From an uncultured Oscillibacter sp. (GTDB taxonomy: Bacteria > Bacillota > Clostridia > Oscillospirales > Oscillospiraceae): DNA of 5,935 bases. The stretch is taken from NCBI GenBank assembly GCA_905233795.1, contig CAJOFP010000098.1, positions 1 through 5,935 on the forward strand, read 5' to 3'. The notes under the pieces were generated by a model. It was given only the letters and a program-made list of their open reading frames with translations. It was not told the origin of the DNA and did not search any database. A program made the translations under genes and the position numbers. This document shows positions 1 to 5,935 of this stretch, one piece after another; the first letter of the stretch is position 1, and every line of letters starts with the position of its first letter.

Positions 1-1
1 T

Positions 2-406
2 CGCTTTTATATAATCCACATAGACGGCGATTTCGGTGAAATGAACGTGCGGAGCGAATATCAACAGGAAGAACCCTATCGGACGCTCGCGGAGGCGTTG
101 GAATACGATCAGACTTTTTATGATTACGAAAATATCACGGGAACCGTCGTGGGATTATACTGCCCGCCTTATATGGACCGTCTGAACGCGACGGGATGGC
201 ATTTGCATTTCATATCCGAAGATCGGACGAAAGGCGGTCATGTGCTGGGACTGTCTGTCGTGATGGCGCAACTTTCTTTTGATATTACCGACGGTTTTCA
301 AATGCTCTTGCCCGAAACGGATATGTTCGCCGGATTTGATTTGACGGTTGACCAGTCGGAAGATATTGAAAAAGTGGAAACGAACGTCAGCCGGGATGAC
401 GCGTAA
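2..406 (+). CDS. budA: Alpha-acetolactate decarboxylase, C-terminal part (5' end outside window)
   Basis: This cytoplasmic metalloenzyme converts (S)-2-acetolactate to (R)-acetoin plus CO2, the committed step of the acetoin/2,3-butanediol branch of pyruvate metabolism. The frame is open from base 2, so the ATG at 41 is an internal methionine and not the start: the residues before it (RFYIIHIDGDFGE) match the FYAIRIDG-type strand of the family. About 134 residues are visible, against a usual full length of about 235-260. The family's metal-binding signature is intact: HLHFISEDRTKGGH, with the histidine codons at 200-202, 206-208 and 239-241 matching the three zinc-ligand histidines known from Bacillus enzymes. 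The GTVVGLYCPPYM segment upstream and the LPETDMFAGFDL segment near the C-terminus are also typical. The gene ends with TAA and is followed by a hairpin terminator. The genes upstream (an acetolactate synthase would be expected in some genomes) are not visible. Confidence 0.95.
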   Translation, partial: RFYIIHIDGDFGEMNVRSEYQQEEPYRTLAEALEYDQTFYDYENITGTVVGLYCPPYMDRLNATGWHLHFISEDRTKGGHVLGLSVVMAQLSFDITDGFQMLLPETDMFAGFDLTVDQSEDIEKVETNVSRDDA

Positions 407-476
407 GACGCGCCGCGATTATTTATTTATATTTCTCACAATCAAGACTTGAAATAATAAAATAATAAAAATAAAA

Positions 477-516
477 CCGCCGCGCCTGATTTCTGACGCG
501 GCGATTTATTATTTTT
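477..516. terminator. Bidirectional intrinsic terminator between convergent genes
   Basis: A perfect 7-bp stem, CGCCGCG at 478-484 with CGCGGCG at 497-503, encloses a 12-base loop. On the plus strand it is followed by ATTTATTATTTTTT. On the minus strand the bases after it (the complement of the A-rich run at 455-476) read GTTTTATTTTTATT. It sits between the stop of the plus-strand decarboxylase (406) and the stop of the minus-strand TPM gene (558), so it can end both transcripts. The stem is short and the plus-strand U tract is interrupted, so its strength is uncertain. Confidence 0.75.
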
Positions 517-557
517 TATAATTAATAATTTTAATAATATTTATATTTTATAATAAT

Positions 558-1484
558 TTAAAATTTGCCGCTTGAGGACGATCCGCCGTCGCTTCGGATT
601 GTAGTTCCTCCGCCTCCGCCGCCGGAATGGCCGCCGCTGTGATTTTCTTCTTTTTGAATCTTGACGCGGCTTTCCGTCGTATGGGTGAATCTGTCATCCC
701 GGACACGCAGACGGAACCCGCCCGACGGGATATAATTCCCCGCGCTCGCCGCCTTTCTGACGGTTTTCATACGCGATTTCATACCCATACAAATCAAGCC
801 GGAAATCAGACAGGGTAAACCCGTAAACGTCAATATATTCCAGATGGTCAAAGGCTGGGGCGGATACTCGTGATAGCCGCTTTCATCGACATAGCCGTCT
901 TGATAATCATCAACGGCCATTCCCGTATTGGCCTGTTTTAAATAATTCTCCACGCCGTTCAAATAATCCGCGAAACCCTGATAGAAATTATTTTCCCGGA
1001 AATCGTCAAGAAAATAATTGTCGGCGAGAGAATATTTGCCGGAATCCGTAAACGCCGTATTGCCATAGCCGTAAGCGTATAACGCGTAATCCCGGTCGCC
1101 TATGCTTAATAATAATAACAATCCGTTGCGATCCGCGCCCACGCCGAAATTACGCTCATGATATAAATTCGCCGCGCAGTCCTCCACGTCATTCCAGCCG
1201 TAAATCAGATAATCCGGTGTGATAATAATATACGCCCCGAAATCATATTCCGCCGCGATTCGTCCGGCTATACGCTCCAATTCGCCGCGGTTCTCATCCG
1301 AAATTAAATTCGCCTCGTCAAATATATAATTATAATTATTATTTTCCAGCGCGAACGCGAACGGCGTATAAAATACGCAGGATATAAACAGCATATACAG
1401 CGCGGCGCATAACGGGATTAATTTGATTAATTTCTTACCCGGCATATTATTTTTATTATTTTTAATATTTTTAATAAATTTCAT
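558..1484 (-). CDS. TPM-domain membrane/secreted protein with Gly-rich tail (YdjH/YgcG-like)
   Basis: This 308-residue protein begins with an unusual Lys/Asn-rich leader (residues 1-18). A hydrophobic signal segment (about 22-44) follows, ending in an AFA motif with likely cleavage after Ala45. A TPM domain covers about 54-185: its opening FDEANLIS motif is at 55-62, its core NGLLLLLSIGDRDYALYAYG at 120-139, and a YLNGVENYL helix near its end. A second membrane segment lies at about 213-235, then a basic stretch, then a Gly/Ser-rich tail (282-308) of the kind seen in YgcG-type proteins. That predicts an extracytoplasmic TPM domain and a cytoplasmic tail. TPM domains were first proposed as phosphatases, and some act in photosystem repair; the activity here is unknown. 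The start at 1484 is preceded by AGGGGG ten bases upstream, whereas the internal ATG at 1445 has only A/T upstream. The gene begins 15 bases after the zinc-ribbon gene, so the two probably form an operon. In Bacillus subtilis, YdjG (zinc ribbon) and YdjH (TPM) are encoded together with PspA and YdjI; from memory, this pair resembles them. Confidence 0.85.
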   Translation of the reverse strand: MKFIKNIKNNKNNMPGKKLIKLIPLCAALYMLFISCVFYTPFAFALENNNYNYIFDEANLISDENRGELERIAGRIAAEYDFGAYIIITPDYLIYGWNDVEDCAANLYHERNFGVGADRNGLLLLLSIGDRDYALYAYGYGNTAFTDSGKYSLADNYFLDDFRENNFYQGFADYLNGVENYLKQANTGMAVDDYQDGYVDESGYHEYPPQPLTIWNILTFTGLPCLISGLICMGMKSRMKTVRKAASAGNYIPSGGFRLRVRDDRFTHTTESRVKIQKEENHSGGHSGGGGGGTTIRSDGGSSSSGKF

Positions 1485-1499
1485 GTCCGCCGCGCCCCC

Positions 1500-2630
1500 T
1501 TACAGGTATAAAAGCCAGTAAATCAACGCGCCAAGCGGCGCCGCGATGGCCGCGAATGTCAGCCAGAATTTGCCCCAGCTGATAGGCAAATCCCCGACCA
1601 TTTTTCCGGTCTGTCCGTTCATGGCGAATAAAAAGTCTTTTCCGCCCCATTTCGTATTTAACATATAAACCGGCATTAACGCGTAACTGACTTTGCCGCG
1701 CCGTAATTTTATATTGCTCCGCGTAATGGAGATAGAATCATAACCCGTGACCGTGTTTTCCAGCTCTCTCAAAGCCGTGTTTTCACATCGTTTGTCAGCC
1801 CGTTTGGCGCAGTCCTGAACCGATACGTCATATCTGTCCGCCAGATAGCCCGGCAGATACGCCGTCGAGAACGCTTTCAAATCTTGATAATCATACGGCT
1901 CTATCGAATCCATATGATCATCCGGCATTTTGCTGGACGCGTCCACGGGGACTTTCTCAAATCGAATATCCCCGGCGCGCCGGACATCAAAATGCCGCGT
2001 GACAGTTACTTCGTAATCGCCCTCCCGATGGCTGGACGATCTGGTCGCGTGAAATTCGGCGTCAGCGTCGGCGACGCCGTCATAAAGCCAGAACGGGACG
2101 TAAACGCCCTGTATTTTCTCTATATGATTCTGACTGGTAAACGCGCTCGGCAAAAACGGACGGCCTTTGTAATGCTTTTTCAAAGCCGCTTCCGCCGCTT
2201 TTTGATCCAATTTAAACGGGATTACAAAATCCGGCTTCAACGTCCCGGAAAACTGTCCCGGCACTATAGTCGGATTGCCGCAATACGGACAGCTTGTCGC
2301 CGCCGTGGACGCGTCGCAGATTAATTCCGCGCCGCAGGACGGGCAGTTATAACTATGCAGTCCGTCCTCGTTCCAGTTCTGATTTAACCCGGACGTATCC
2401 CAGTTATCGCCGTTATTATTATTTTTATTTTTATTATCCTGCTTATTTTTCGCGTTTTCTTTTTGAAAGGCGTCACTCGCTTTTGCGTCTTTCTCCGCCA
2501 TGAGCGCTTCTATATCCGCGATGTTATACACGCTTCCGCAGTAATCGCATTGCAGTTTCCCGGACGCGCCCACAAAATGCAGGGGGCCGGTACACGCGGG
2601 GCATTGATAATTCGTCACTTGCGCGGGCAT
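1500..2630 (-). CDS. Double zinc-ribbon protein with C-terminal membrane anchor (YdjG-like)
   Basis: This 376-residue protein has two zinc ribbons at its N-terminal end: CPAC at 10-13 with CDYC at 28-31, and CPSC at 96-99 with CPYC at 114-117. Each pair can hold one zinc ion. They are separated by a low-complexity linker rich in Lys, Asn and Asp (about 46-90). A mixed globular region follows (about 125-350, including the GVYVPFWLYD and LMPVYML segments), and the protein ends in a single hydrophobic helix (about 355-376) with nothing after it, so it looks tail-anchored with the bulk in the cytoplasm. Relatives are often labelled 'TFIIB-type zinc ribbon' or, misleadingly, 'PriA helicase', but no helicase motif is visible. 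The best-studied counterpart I recall is B. subtilis YdjG, which works with YdjH at the membrane to bring in YdjI and PspA. Translation starts at the ATG at 2630, with AAGGAA (2646-2641) ten bases upstream. A TATAAT box lies at 2663-2658 but has no clear -35. The TPM gene follows directly. Confidence 0.82.
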   Translation of the reverse strand: MPAQVTNYQCPACTGPLHFVGASGKLQCDYCGSVYNIADIEALMAEKDAKASDAFQKENAKNKQDNKNKNNNNGDNWDTSGLNQNWNEDGLHSYNCPSCGAELICDASTAATSCPYCGNPTIVPGQFSGTLKPDFVIPFKLDQKAAEAALKKHYKGRPFLPSAFTSQNHIEKIQGVYVPFWLYDGVADADAEFHATRSSSHREGDYEVTVTRHFDVRRAGDIRFEKVPVDASSKMPDDHMDSIEPYDYQDLKAFSTAYLPGYLADRYDVSVQDCAKRADKRCENTALRELENTVTGYDSISITRSNIKLRRGKVSYALMPVYMLNTKWGGKDFLFAMNGQTGKMVGDLPISWGKFWLTFAAIAAPLGALIYWLLYL

Positions 2631-2676
2631 ATCTTTTCACTTCCTTTTCATCGTCTGATTATAAAAATTTAATTAT

Positions 2677-2740
2677 AAAAATCCCGCCGCCGCGCTTGCT
2701 GTGACAGATTGCCAAGACCGCGAAGCGGCTGGGGATTTTT
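2677..2740. terminator. Long imperfect palindrome, likely terminator of the AGCS gene
   Basis: The arms pair in steps: AAAAATCCC (2677-2685) with GGGATTTTT (2732-2740), GCCGC (2686-2690) with GCGGC (2725-2729), CGCG (2691-2694) with CGCG (2719-2722), and CTTG (2695-2698) with CAAG (2713-2716). A small CTG/CAG hairpin may sit at the tip. The right arm carries three two-base bulges (TG, AA, AC). T runs follow on both strands, so it can terminate in either direction. The gene it serves is the minus-strand symporter ending at 2756; no plus-strand gene is seen here. It is longer and more elaborate than an ordinary terminator and could be a dispersed repeat unit used as one. Confidence 0.7.
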
Positions 2741-2755
2741 TTTATTTATATATTT

Positions 2756-4180
2756 TTAATTCCAGAAGTCCGTCGGGACAGTGACGCCAAATTCATGCGC
2801 TTTATACGTCGGATTCTTGCCCATATCGCGCTGCGCGACGTAATCATCCAGCGCGTTATAGGCGACGCGGCCCAGAATCACGCATACGGGTATATTGATA
2901 ATCGCCAGAACGCATTGGAAAACGTCGGCCAAATCCCACGCGAAGCCGAATTTTAAAATCGCGCCGATAAAAATTAAAATCGCGCCGATCACACGGGCAA
3001 TGGTCATAAATTTTTTCGACGGAACTTGTTTTAAAATATACGCGAAACAGTTTTCGACGTAATAGAAATTGCCAAGTAAAGTCGTGAACGCGAAGAGCAA
3101 TAAAGCGACGACGATGAAAACGGGCCCGGCGGCGCCGAACGTCGCCGACAAAGCCGCTTGGACATACGGCGCGCCCGCGAACGTGTCATCCGGGCGGGGC
3201 AGTACGCCGGAACTTAAACACATAAACGCCGTCGCCGTGCATAATAACAGCGTGTCGATAAAGACGGAAAGCATTTGCACAAGTCCCTGTTTGACCGGGT
3301 GGGAGACATCCGCCGCCGCCGCCGCGTTCGGCGCGGAACCCATGCCGGCTTCGTTGGAATATAAGCCGCGCTTAAACCCGTACATGAGACAGGAACCCAT
3401 GAAACCGCCGAAAATCGCCTTAAAATTAAACGCGTCTGAAAAAATCATGGCGAACATGGCGGGGATATTTTTAATATTTAAAAGCATGGCGATTAAAGCC
3501 AATAATACATATAAAACGCCCATAATCGGAACAAGAGTTCCCGTGACTTTCACGACGCGCTGTCCGCCGCCCAGAATGCAATACAAAAACGCGGCGGCGA
3601 TTAAAAATCCGATAATCGCCGGGGTAGTAATCGCAATCGGGCCGAGTTCAAGCCGGAAATTATAAAATTTAAAACCCGAAAAGGCGGATTGCAGATTATA
3701 CGCGCAGAGCATATTATAACCCACGGCGTAACAGCCAATCAACGCGATTGAGAATATAACCGCGAGCAGACGGCTATGTAAAGCCGCTTCGATGTAATAC
3801 GCCGGGCCGCCGTAAGAACCGCCGTTGGGATCGCGTTTTTTGTACACTTGCGCGAGCGTCGATTCGACAAACGCCGACGCGCCGCCCAGAACCGCCGTGA
3901 CCCACATCCAGAACACCGCGCCGGGGCCGCCCATGCACAACGCTGAAGAAACGCCGATAATATTACCGGTTCCCACACGGGACGCGGTTGAGATCATCAA
4001 CGCGCCGAAAGACGAGATCGCGCCGTCCGTGGCGGGCTTTTCGGCGACAACCCGGATAGACTCACGAAATAACCGTAATTGCGGCAGTCCGGTTCGGATT
4101 GTGAAATACAATCCGCCGCAGAATAACAAGAACGCCAGCGGCCATCCGGTCAGATAGAGCAAAAAATCCCATAAGAACAT
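2756..4180 (-). CDS. Amino-acid:cation symporter, AGCS family (sodium/alanine symporter)
   Basis: This inner-membrane carrier brings alanine or glycine (possibly other small amino acids) into the cell with Na+ or H+. At 474 residues it has the full family length and about 11 hydrophobic segments. Family hallmarks are clear: SSFGALMISTASRVGTGNI (56-74), with the conserved GTGNI at 70-74 that forms part of the substrate/cation site; GGPGAVFWMW (84-93); GSYGGPAYYI (121-130); and GLYSNEAGMGSAPN (272-285), followed by an Ala run and HPVKQG. The membrane domain ends near residue 447 and a short polar tail closes the protein. The ATG at 4180 has a strong AGAGGTG (4192-4186) five bases upstream. The upstream spacer to the broken MATE gene is 54 bases, nearly all A/T, with no terminator, so readthrough from the MATE gene is possible; a TATAAT at 4202-4197 lacks a -35 partner. 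The palindrome at 2677-2740 lies 15 bases beyond the stop. The exact substrate cannot be read from sequence. Confidence 0.94.
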   Translation of the reverse strand: MFLWDFLLYLTGWPLAFLLFCGGLYFTIRTGLPQLRLFRESIRVVAEKPATDGAISSFGALMISTASRVGTGNIIGVSSALCMGGPGAVFWMWVTAVLGGASAFVESTLAQVYKKRDPNGGSYGGPAYYIEAALHSRLLAVIFSIALIGCYAVGYNMLCAYNLQSAFSGFKFYNFRLELGPIAITTPAIIGFLIAAAFLYCILGGGQRVVKVTGTLVPIMGVLYVLLALIAMLLNIKNIPAMFAMIFSDAFNFKAIFGGFMGSCLMYGFKRGLYSNEAGMGSAPNAAAAADVSHPVKQGLVQMLSVFIDTLLLCTATAFMCLSSGVLPRPDDTFAGAPYVQAALSATFGAAGPVFIVVALLLFAFTTLLGNFYYVENCFAYILKQVPSKKFMTIARVIGAILIFIGAILKFGFAWDLADVFQCVLAIINIPVCVILGRVAYNALDDYVAQRDMGKNPTYKAHEFGVTVPTDFWN

Positions 4181-4234
4181 AAACGCACCTCTTTTTATTA
4201 TATTTTTTATATATTTTTATATAATATTTTATAA

Positions 4235-4636
4235 TTATAATACGCCGCGCATACGGAAAGAATCATCCGCTTTTTTCATCGTATCGCGCAGGAAAACAAT
4301 GCTTAACGCGAGCGACACGCCCTCGGCGATTACGAACGCGAACCAGACAAGATTTAAATTCCCGGTCTGGGCCAGTAACCACGCCGACGGCAACAGCGCC
4401 AATAACTGACGGCATACCGAGACAATCAAGCTATAAAACGGATTGCCAATCGCCTGACAGACGGATCCGGCGATGATACAGAATCCCGCCAGCGGGAAGC
4501 ATAAACTGATAATGCGTAAGGCGACAATCCCAATAGATAACATTTCCTGATAACTTGCCGTCGCGCCCTCTTCGGGTTTGAATAACGCCATTAACGCGCC
4601 GGGAAATAATTGAAATACAAGCAAGCCGCATGTCAT
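4235..4636 (-). CDS. MATE-family efflux transporter, C-terminal fragment of a split gene
   Basis: This 133-residue frame continues the MATE transporter begun in the next gene upstream. It carries what remains of membrane helix 9 (GLLVFQLFPGALMALF), helix 10 with the family-typical ALRIISLCFPLAGFCI and QAIGNPFYSLIVS stretches, helix 11 (LLALLPSAWLLAQ) and helix 12 (LVWFAFVIAEGVSLALS), and ends normally with a short charged tail. The ATG at 4636 overlaps the stop of the N-terminal part as ATGA, and a GGAG sits eight bases upstream (4648-4645), so re-initiation by translational coupling is possible. Whether this is a translated second chain or simply the dead end of a pseudogene cannot be told from sequence. 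Compared with intact relatives as I remember them, about 13 residues of the loop before helix 9 and the first half of that helix are missing at the junction, so a one-base sequencing slip alone does not explain the break. Confidence 0.85.
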   Translation of the reverse strand: MTCGLLVFQLFPGALMALFKPEEGATASYQEMLSIGIVALRIISLCFPLAGFCIIAGSVCQAIGNPFYSLIVSVCRQLLALLPSAWLLAQTGNLNLVWFAFVIAEGVSLALSIVFLRDTMKKADDSFRMRGVL

Positions 4637-5610
4637 TTTAATCGCTCCGGCTTCGCCGCGCCGTAATTGTAAGACACAATCGGCACCATGCCATTATTTA
4701 AACCGAAAACGGGCATAAATATAAAACTTTGCAATTTAAAATAAATCCCGAATACAGCCGTCGCCGCTTCCGTGAAAGAAATTAAAATGCGATTCAGGAA
4801 GAAATTCATGACAGACCCAATCGCCATCATGAGAATGGACGGGAAGCCGATTCGATAAATTTCTTTTATGACAATCAAATCCCACCGGGCGATCAATTTC
4901 ATTTTTATACTAATATCCGGGTTGTGATATAAATTCAAATATAACGCCAGACACGCGGCGATTACCTGTCCAATTACCGTAGCGACCGCCGCGCCCGCGA
5001 CTTCCAATCTTGGCGCGCCGAATAAGCCGAGAATTAAAATCGGGTCTAAAATCATATTAATAACAGCTCCGGTAATTTGTGACGCCATTGAAAGCGCAGT
5101 CCGACCCGTGGATTGTAACAATCTTTCAAAGCAAAGCTGTCCGAACACGCCGAAGCACAAGCCGAGACAAATACTTGTATAACTCGCGCCGTAGTTAATA
5201 ATTTGCGGATTGTCCGTCAGTAACATGAAAAACGGACGGGATAAAAACAAGCCGATTAAAGCGAATACAACCGCGCTGCAAATATATAAAAATATGCCGG
5301 TATTCGCGGCCTTATCCGCCATATCCTGTTTTTTCTCCCCCAGCGAACGCGATAATAAAGCGTTCATGCCGACGCCCGTCCCGCCGCCGATTGAGAACAT
5401 TAAATTTTGCAACGGGAACGCGAGCGACACGGCGTTGAGGGCGTCCTGACCCAGTTTCGCCACCCAAAAACTATCCACGACGTTATAAAGCGCCTGAAAC
5501 AACATCGACGCCATCATGGGTAACGCCATACCCGCTAATAATCTGCCTACGGGCATGACACCCATTTTATTTTCACGCGTATTATTTTTTTTATTATCTT
5601 CCTGAGCCAT
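4633..5610 (-). CDS. MATE-family multidrug efflux transporter, N-terminal part of a split gene
   Basis: MATE proteins are 12-helix antiporters that export cationic drugs, dyes or metabolites in exchange for Na+ or H+. This 325-residue part covers helices 1-8. Family features include LPMMASMLFQALYNVVDSFW in helix 1, the GGGTGVGMNALLSRSLGEKK stretch in helix 2 and the following loop, a LLQSTGRTALSM loop, an ILDPILI segment in helix 5, and NNGMVPIVSYNYGA after helix 8. It stops at AAA-TGA (4633-4635) just after YGAAKPERLK, where relatives run on into helix 9. Intact members have about 440-460 residues, and the sum of this part and the downstream frame (about 458) is similar only because the ends are complete. 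I chose the ATG at 5610: an AGGGGG (5624-5619) lies eight bases before it. The earlier GTG at 5619 overlaps that ribosome binding site, so it is unlikely to be used. Upstream is an almost pure A/T spacer after the DJ-1-like gene. Confidence 0.88.
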   Translation of the reverse strand: MAQEDNKKNNTRENKMGVMPVGRLLAGMALPMMASMLFQALYNVVDSFWVAKLGQDALNAVSLAFPLQNLMFSIGGGTGVGMNALLSRSLGEKKQDMADKAANTGIFLYICSAVVFALIGLFLSRPFFMLLTDNPQIINYGASYTSICLGLCFGVFGQLCFERLLQSTGRTALSMASQITGAVINMILDPILILGLFGAPRLEVAGAAVATVIGQVIAACLALYLNLYHNPDISIKMKLIARWDLIVIKEIYRIGFPSILMMAIGSVMNFFLNRILISFTEAATAVFGIYFKLQSFIFMPVFGLNNGMVPIVSYNYGAAKPERLK

Positions 5611-5618
5611 CGGAAACA

Positions 5619-5624
5619 CCCCCT
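5619..5624 (-). promoter_or_regulatory. Ribosome binding site that fixes the MATE start
   Basis: AGGGGG on the minus strand lies eight bases before the ATG at 5610 and shares its last base with the alternative GTG (5619-5617). A ribosome bound here would start at the ATG, so the extra N-terminal residues from the GTG (three codons) should not be annotated. Confidence 0.75.
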
Positions 5625-5630
5625 GATCTA

Positions 5631-5745
5631 TAAAATTATAAAATAAATTTAAATTTTTTAATTTATTTTATATAAAAGCTCAAATTTTTATTTATTTTAT
5701 TATTATTTTTATTATTTATATTTTATTTATATTATTAATTAAAAA
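5631..5745. other. A/T-only spacer between the DJ-1-like and MATE genes
   Basis: Only three G/C bases (5678, 5679, 5681) occur in this stretch. It must hold any promoter of the MATE gene. On the minus strand TTGAGC (5683-5678) followed after 17 bases by TAAAAA is a weak candidate, and a TATAAT at 5640-5635 has no matching -35; such boxes arise by chance in A/T sequence. A 7-bp A/T inverted repeat (5734-5740 with 5744-5750) overlaps the DJ-1 stop codon but is too weak to call a terminator. No GC-rich hairpin is present. Confidence 0.5.
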
Positions 5746-5935
5746 TTAATTAAAAACGATTTTACGCGCCATATCGTCCGCCTGTTCCTGACCCAAGAAA
5801 TAGGCGATAATCGCCAAGCCAAATTCAATCGCCGTCCCCATGCCGCGACTGGTAATAATATTCCCGTCTTTCACGACGGATTGAGTAACTATATTCGCGC
5901 CTGTCAATTTTTCTTCCAGTCCGGGATAACAAATC
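5746..5935 (-). CDS. DJ-1/PfpI-family protein, C-terminal part (5' end outside window)
   Basis: The last 62 codons of a minus-strand gene are present, ending with TAA at 5748-5746; there is no start in the window. The residues ICYPGLEEKLTGA, then VVKDGNIITSRGMGTAIEF, then a helix GLAIIAYFLG and a charged tail match the C-terminal third of DJ-1/ThiJ/PfpI proteins of the YajL type, where TSRGPGTALEFAL is the usual form and full length is about 180-195 residues. In that family a conserved nucleophilic cysteine at the strand-helix elbow supports roles proposed in oxidative-stress protection or protein/thiol quality control; that cysteine lies outside the window, so activity cannot be judged. The usual proline of SRGPGT is Met here. 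The gene precedes the MATE gene by about 135 A/T-rich bases. Confidence 0.85.
   Translation of the reverse strand, partial: ICYPGLEEKLTGANIVTQSVVKDGNIITSRGMGTAIEFGLAIIAYFLGQEQADDMARKIVFN

Noticed and set aside
41..406. A complete small gene starting at the ATG at 41.
   Set aside because: The frame is open to the window edge and the residues before 41 match the acetolactate decarboxylase family, so this is the tail of a longer gene.
1884..2324. A 146-codon plus-strand open frame opposite the zinc-ribbon gene.
   Set aside because: It is Arg-rich with no recognisable family and is fully explained as the antisense of the GC-rich zinc-ribbon gene.
3069..3665. A 198-codon open frame on the plus strand opposite the AGCS symporter.
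   Set aside because: It lies wholly inside a well-recognised minus-strand gene, shows no domain or membrane pattern, has no clear ribosome binding site, and its Ala/Pro/Asn-rich make-up is the mirror of the symporter codons.
4629..4645. Programmed -1 frameshift joining the two MATE frames.
   Set aside because: There is no standard slippery heptamer, no clear downstream structure was seen, and joining the frames would still leave about 13 residues missing; a deletion is simpler.
5611..5619. GTG at 5619 as the start of the MATE gene.
   Set aside because: It overlaps the AGGGGG ribosome binding site, whereas the ATG at 5610 has that site at proper spacing.
5631..5756. A/T-rich stretch as a replication origin or phage attachment site.
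   Set aside because: No DnaA boxes, repeated iterons, integrase gene or duplicated core sequence are visible; similar A/T spacers occur elsewhere in the window.

Overview
The window looks like chromosomal DNA from a Bacillota-type (Firmicutes) bacterium. The grounds are the gene families (acetolactate decarboxylase, a clostridial-style MATE transporter, an AGCS sodium/alanine symporter, a YdjG/YdjH-like membrane pair), the strong purine-rich ribosome binding sites (AGGGGG, AGAGGTG, AAGGAA) and the base composition. Coding regions are moderately GC-rich with many GCG, GCC and CGC codons, whereas several spacers are almost pure A+T. The sequence alone does not fix a genus; a Clostridia or Negativicutes member is my guess.

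Layout from left to right. Bases 2-406 (+) hold the C-terminal half of an acetolactate decarboxylase, cut by the window edge. It converges on a minus-strand pair, and a hairpin flanked by A and T tracts at 477-516 lies between them and can terminate both. The pair (read 2630 to 558) is a double zinc-ribbon, tail-anchored protein followed 15 bases later by a secreted or membrane-anchored TPM-domain protein. I read it as a YdjG/YdjH-like module. Next comes an imperfect palindrome (2677-2740), the likely terminator of an AGCS amino-acid:cation symporter (4180 to 2756, minus). Upstream of that is a MATE-family efflux transporter (minus) broken into two overlapping reading frames (5610-4633 and 4636-4235). 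The right edge holds the C-terminal 62 codons of a DJ-1/PfpI-family protein (5935-5746, minus).

Everything except the first gene is on the minus strand. No GC-rich terminator separates the MATE and AGCS genes or the DJ-1 and MATE genes, so DJ-1, MATE and AGCS may share some transcription, although their spacers (about 135 and 54 bases) could also carry promoters. The genes do not form one obvious pathway: this is mostly housekeeping (acetoin formation, amino-acid uptake, drug efflux, protein/thiol quality control) plus an envelope-stress-like two-gene module.

I found no convincing new system. The points most worth following up are the lesion in the MATE gene, the YdjG/YdjH-like pair standing without PspA or the SPFH protein YdjI beside it, and the 64-base palindrome.
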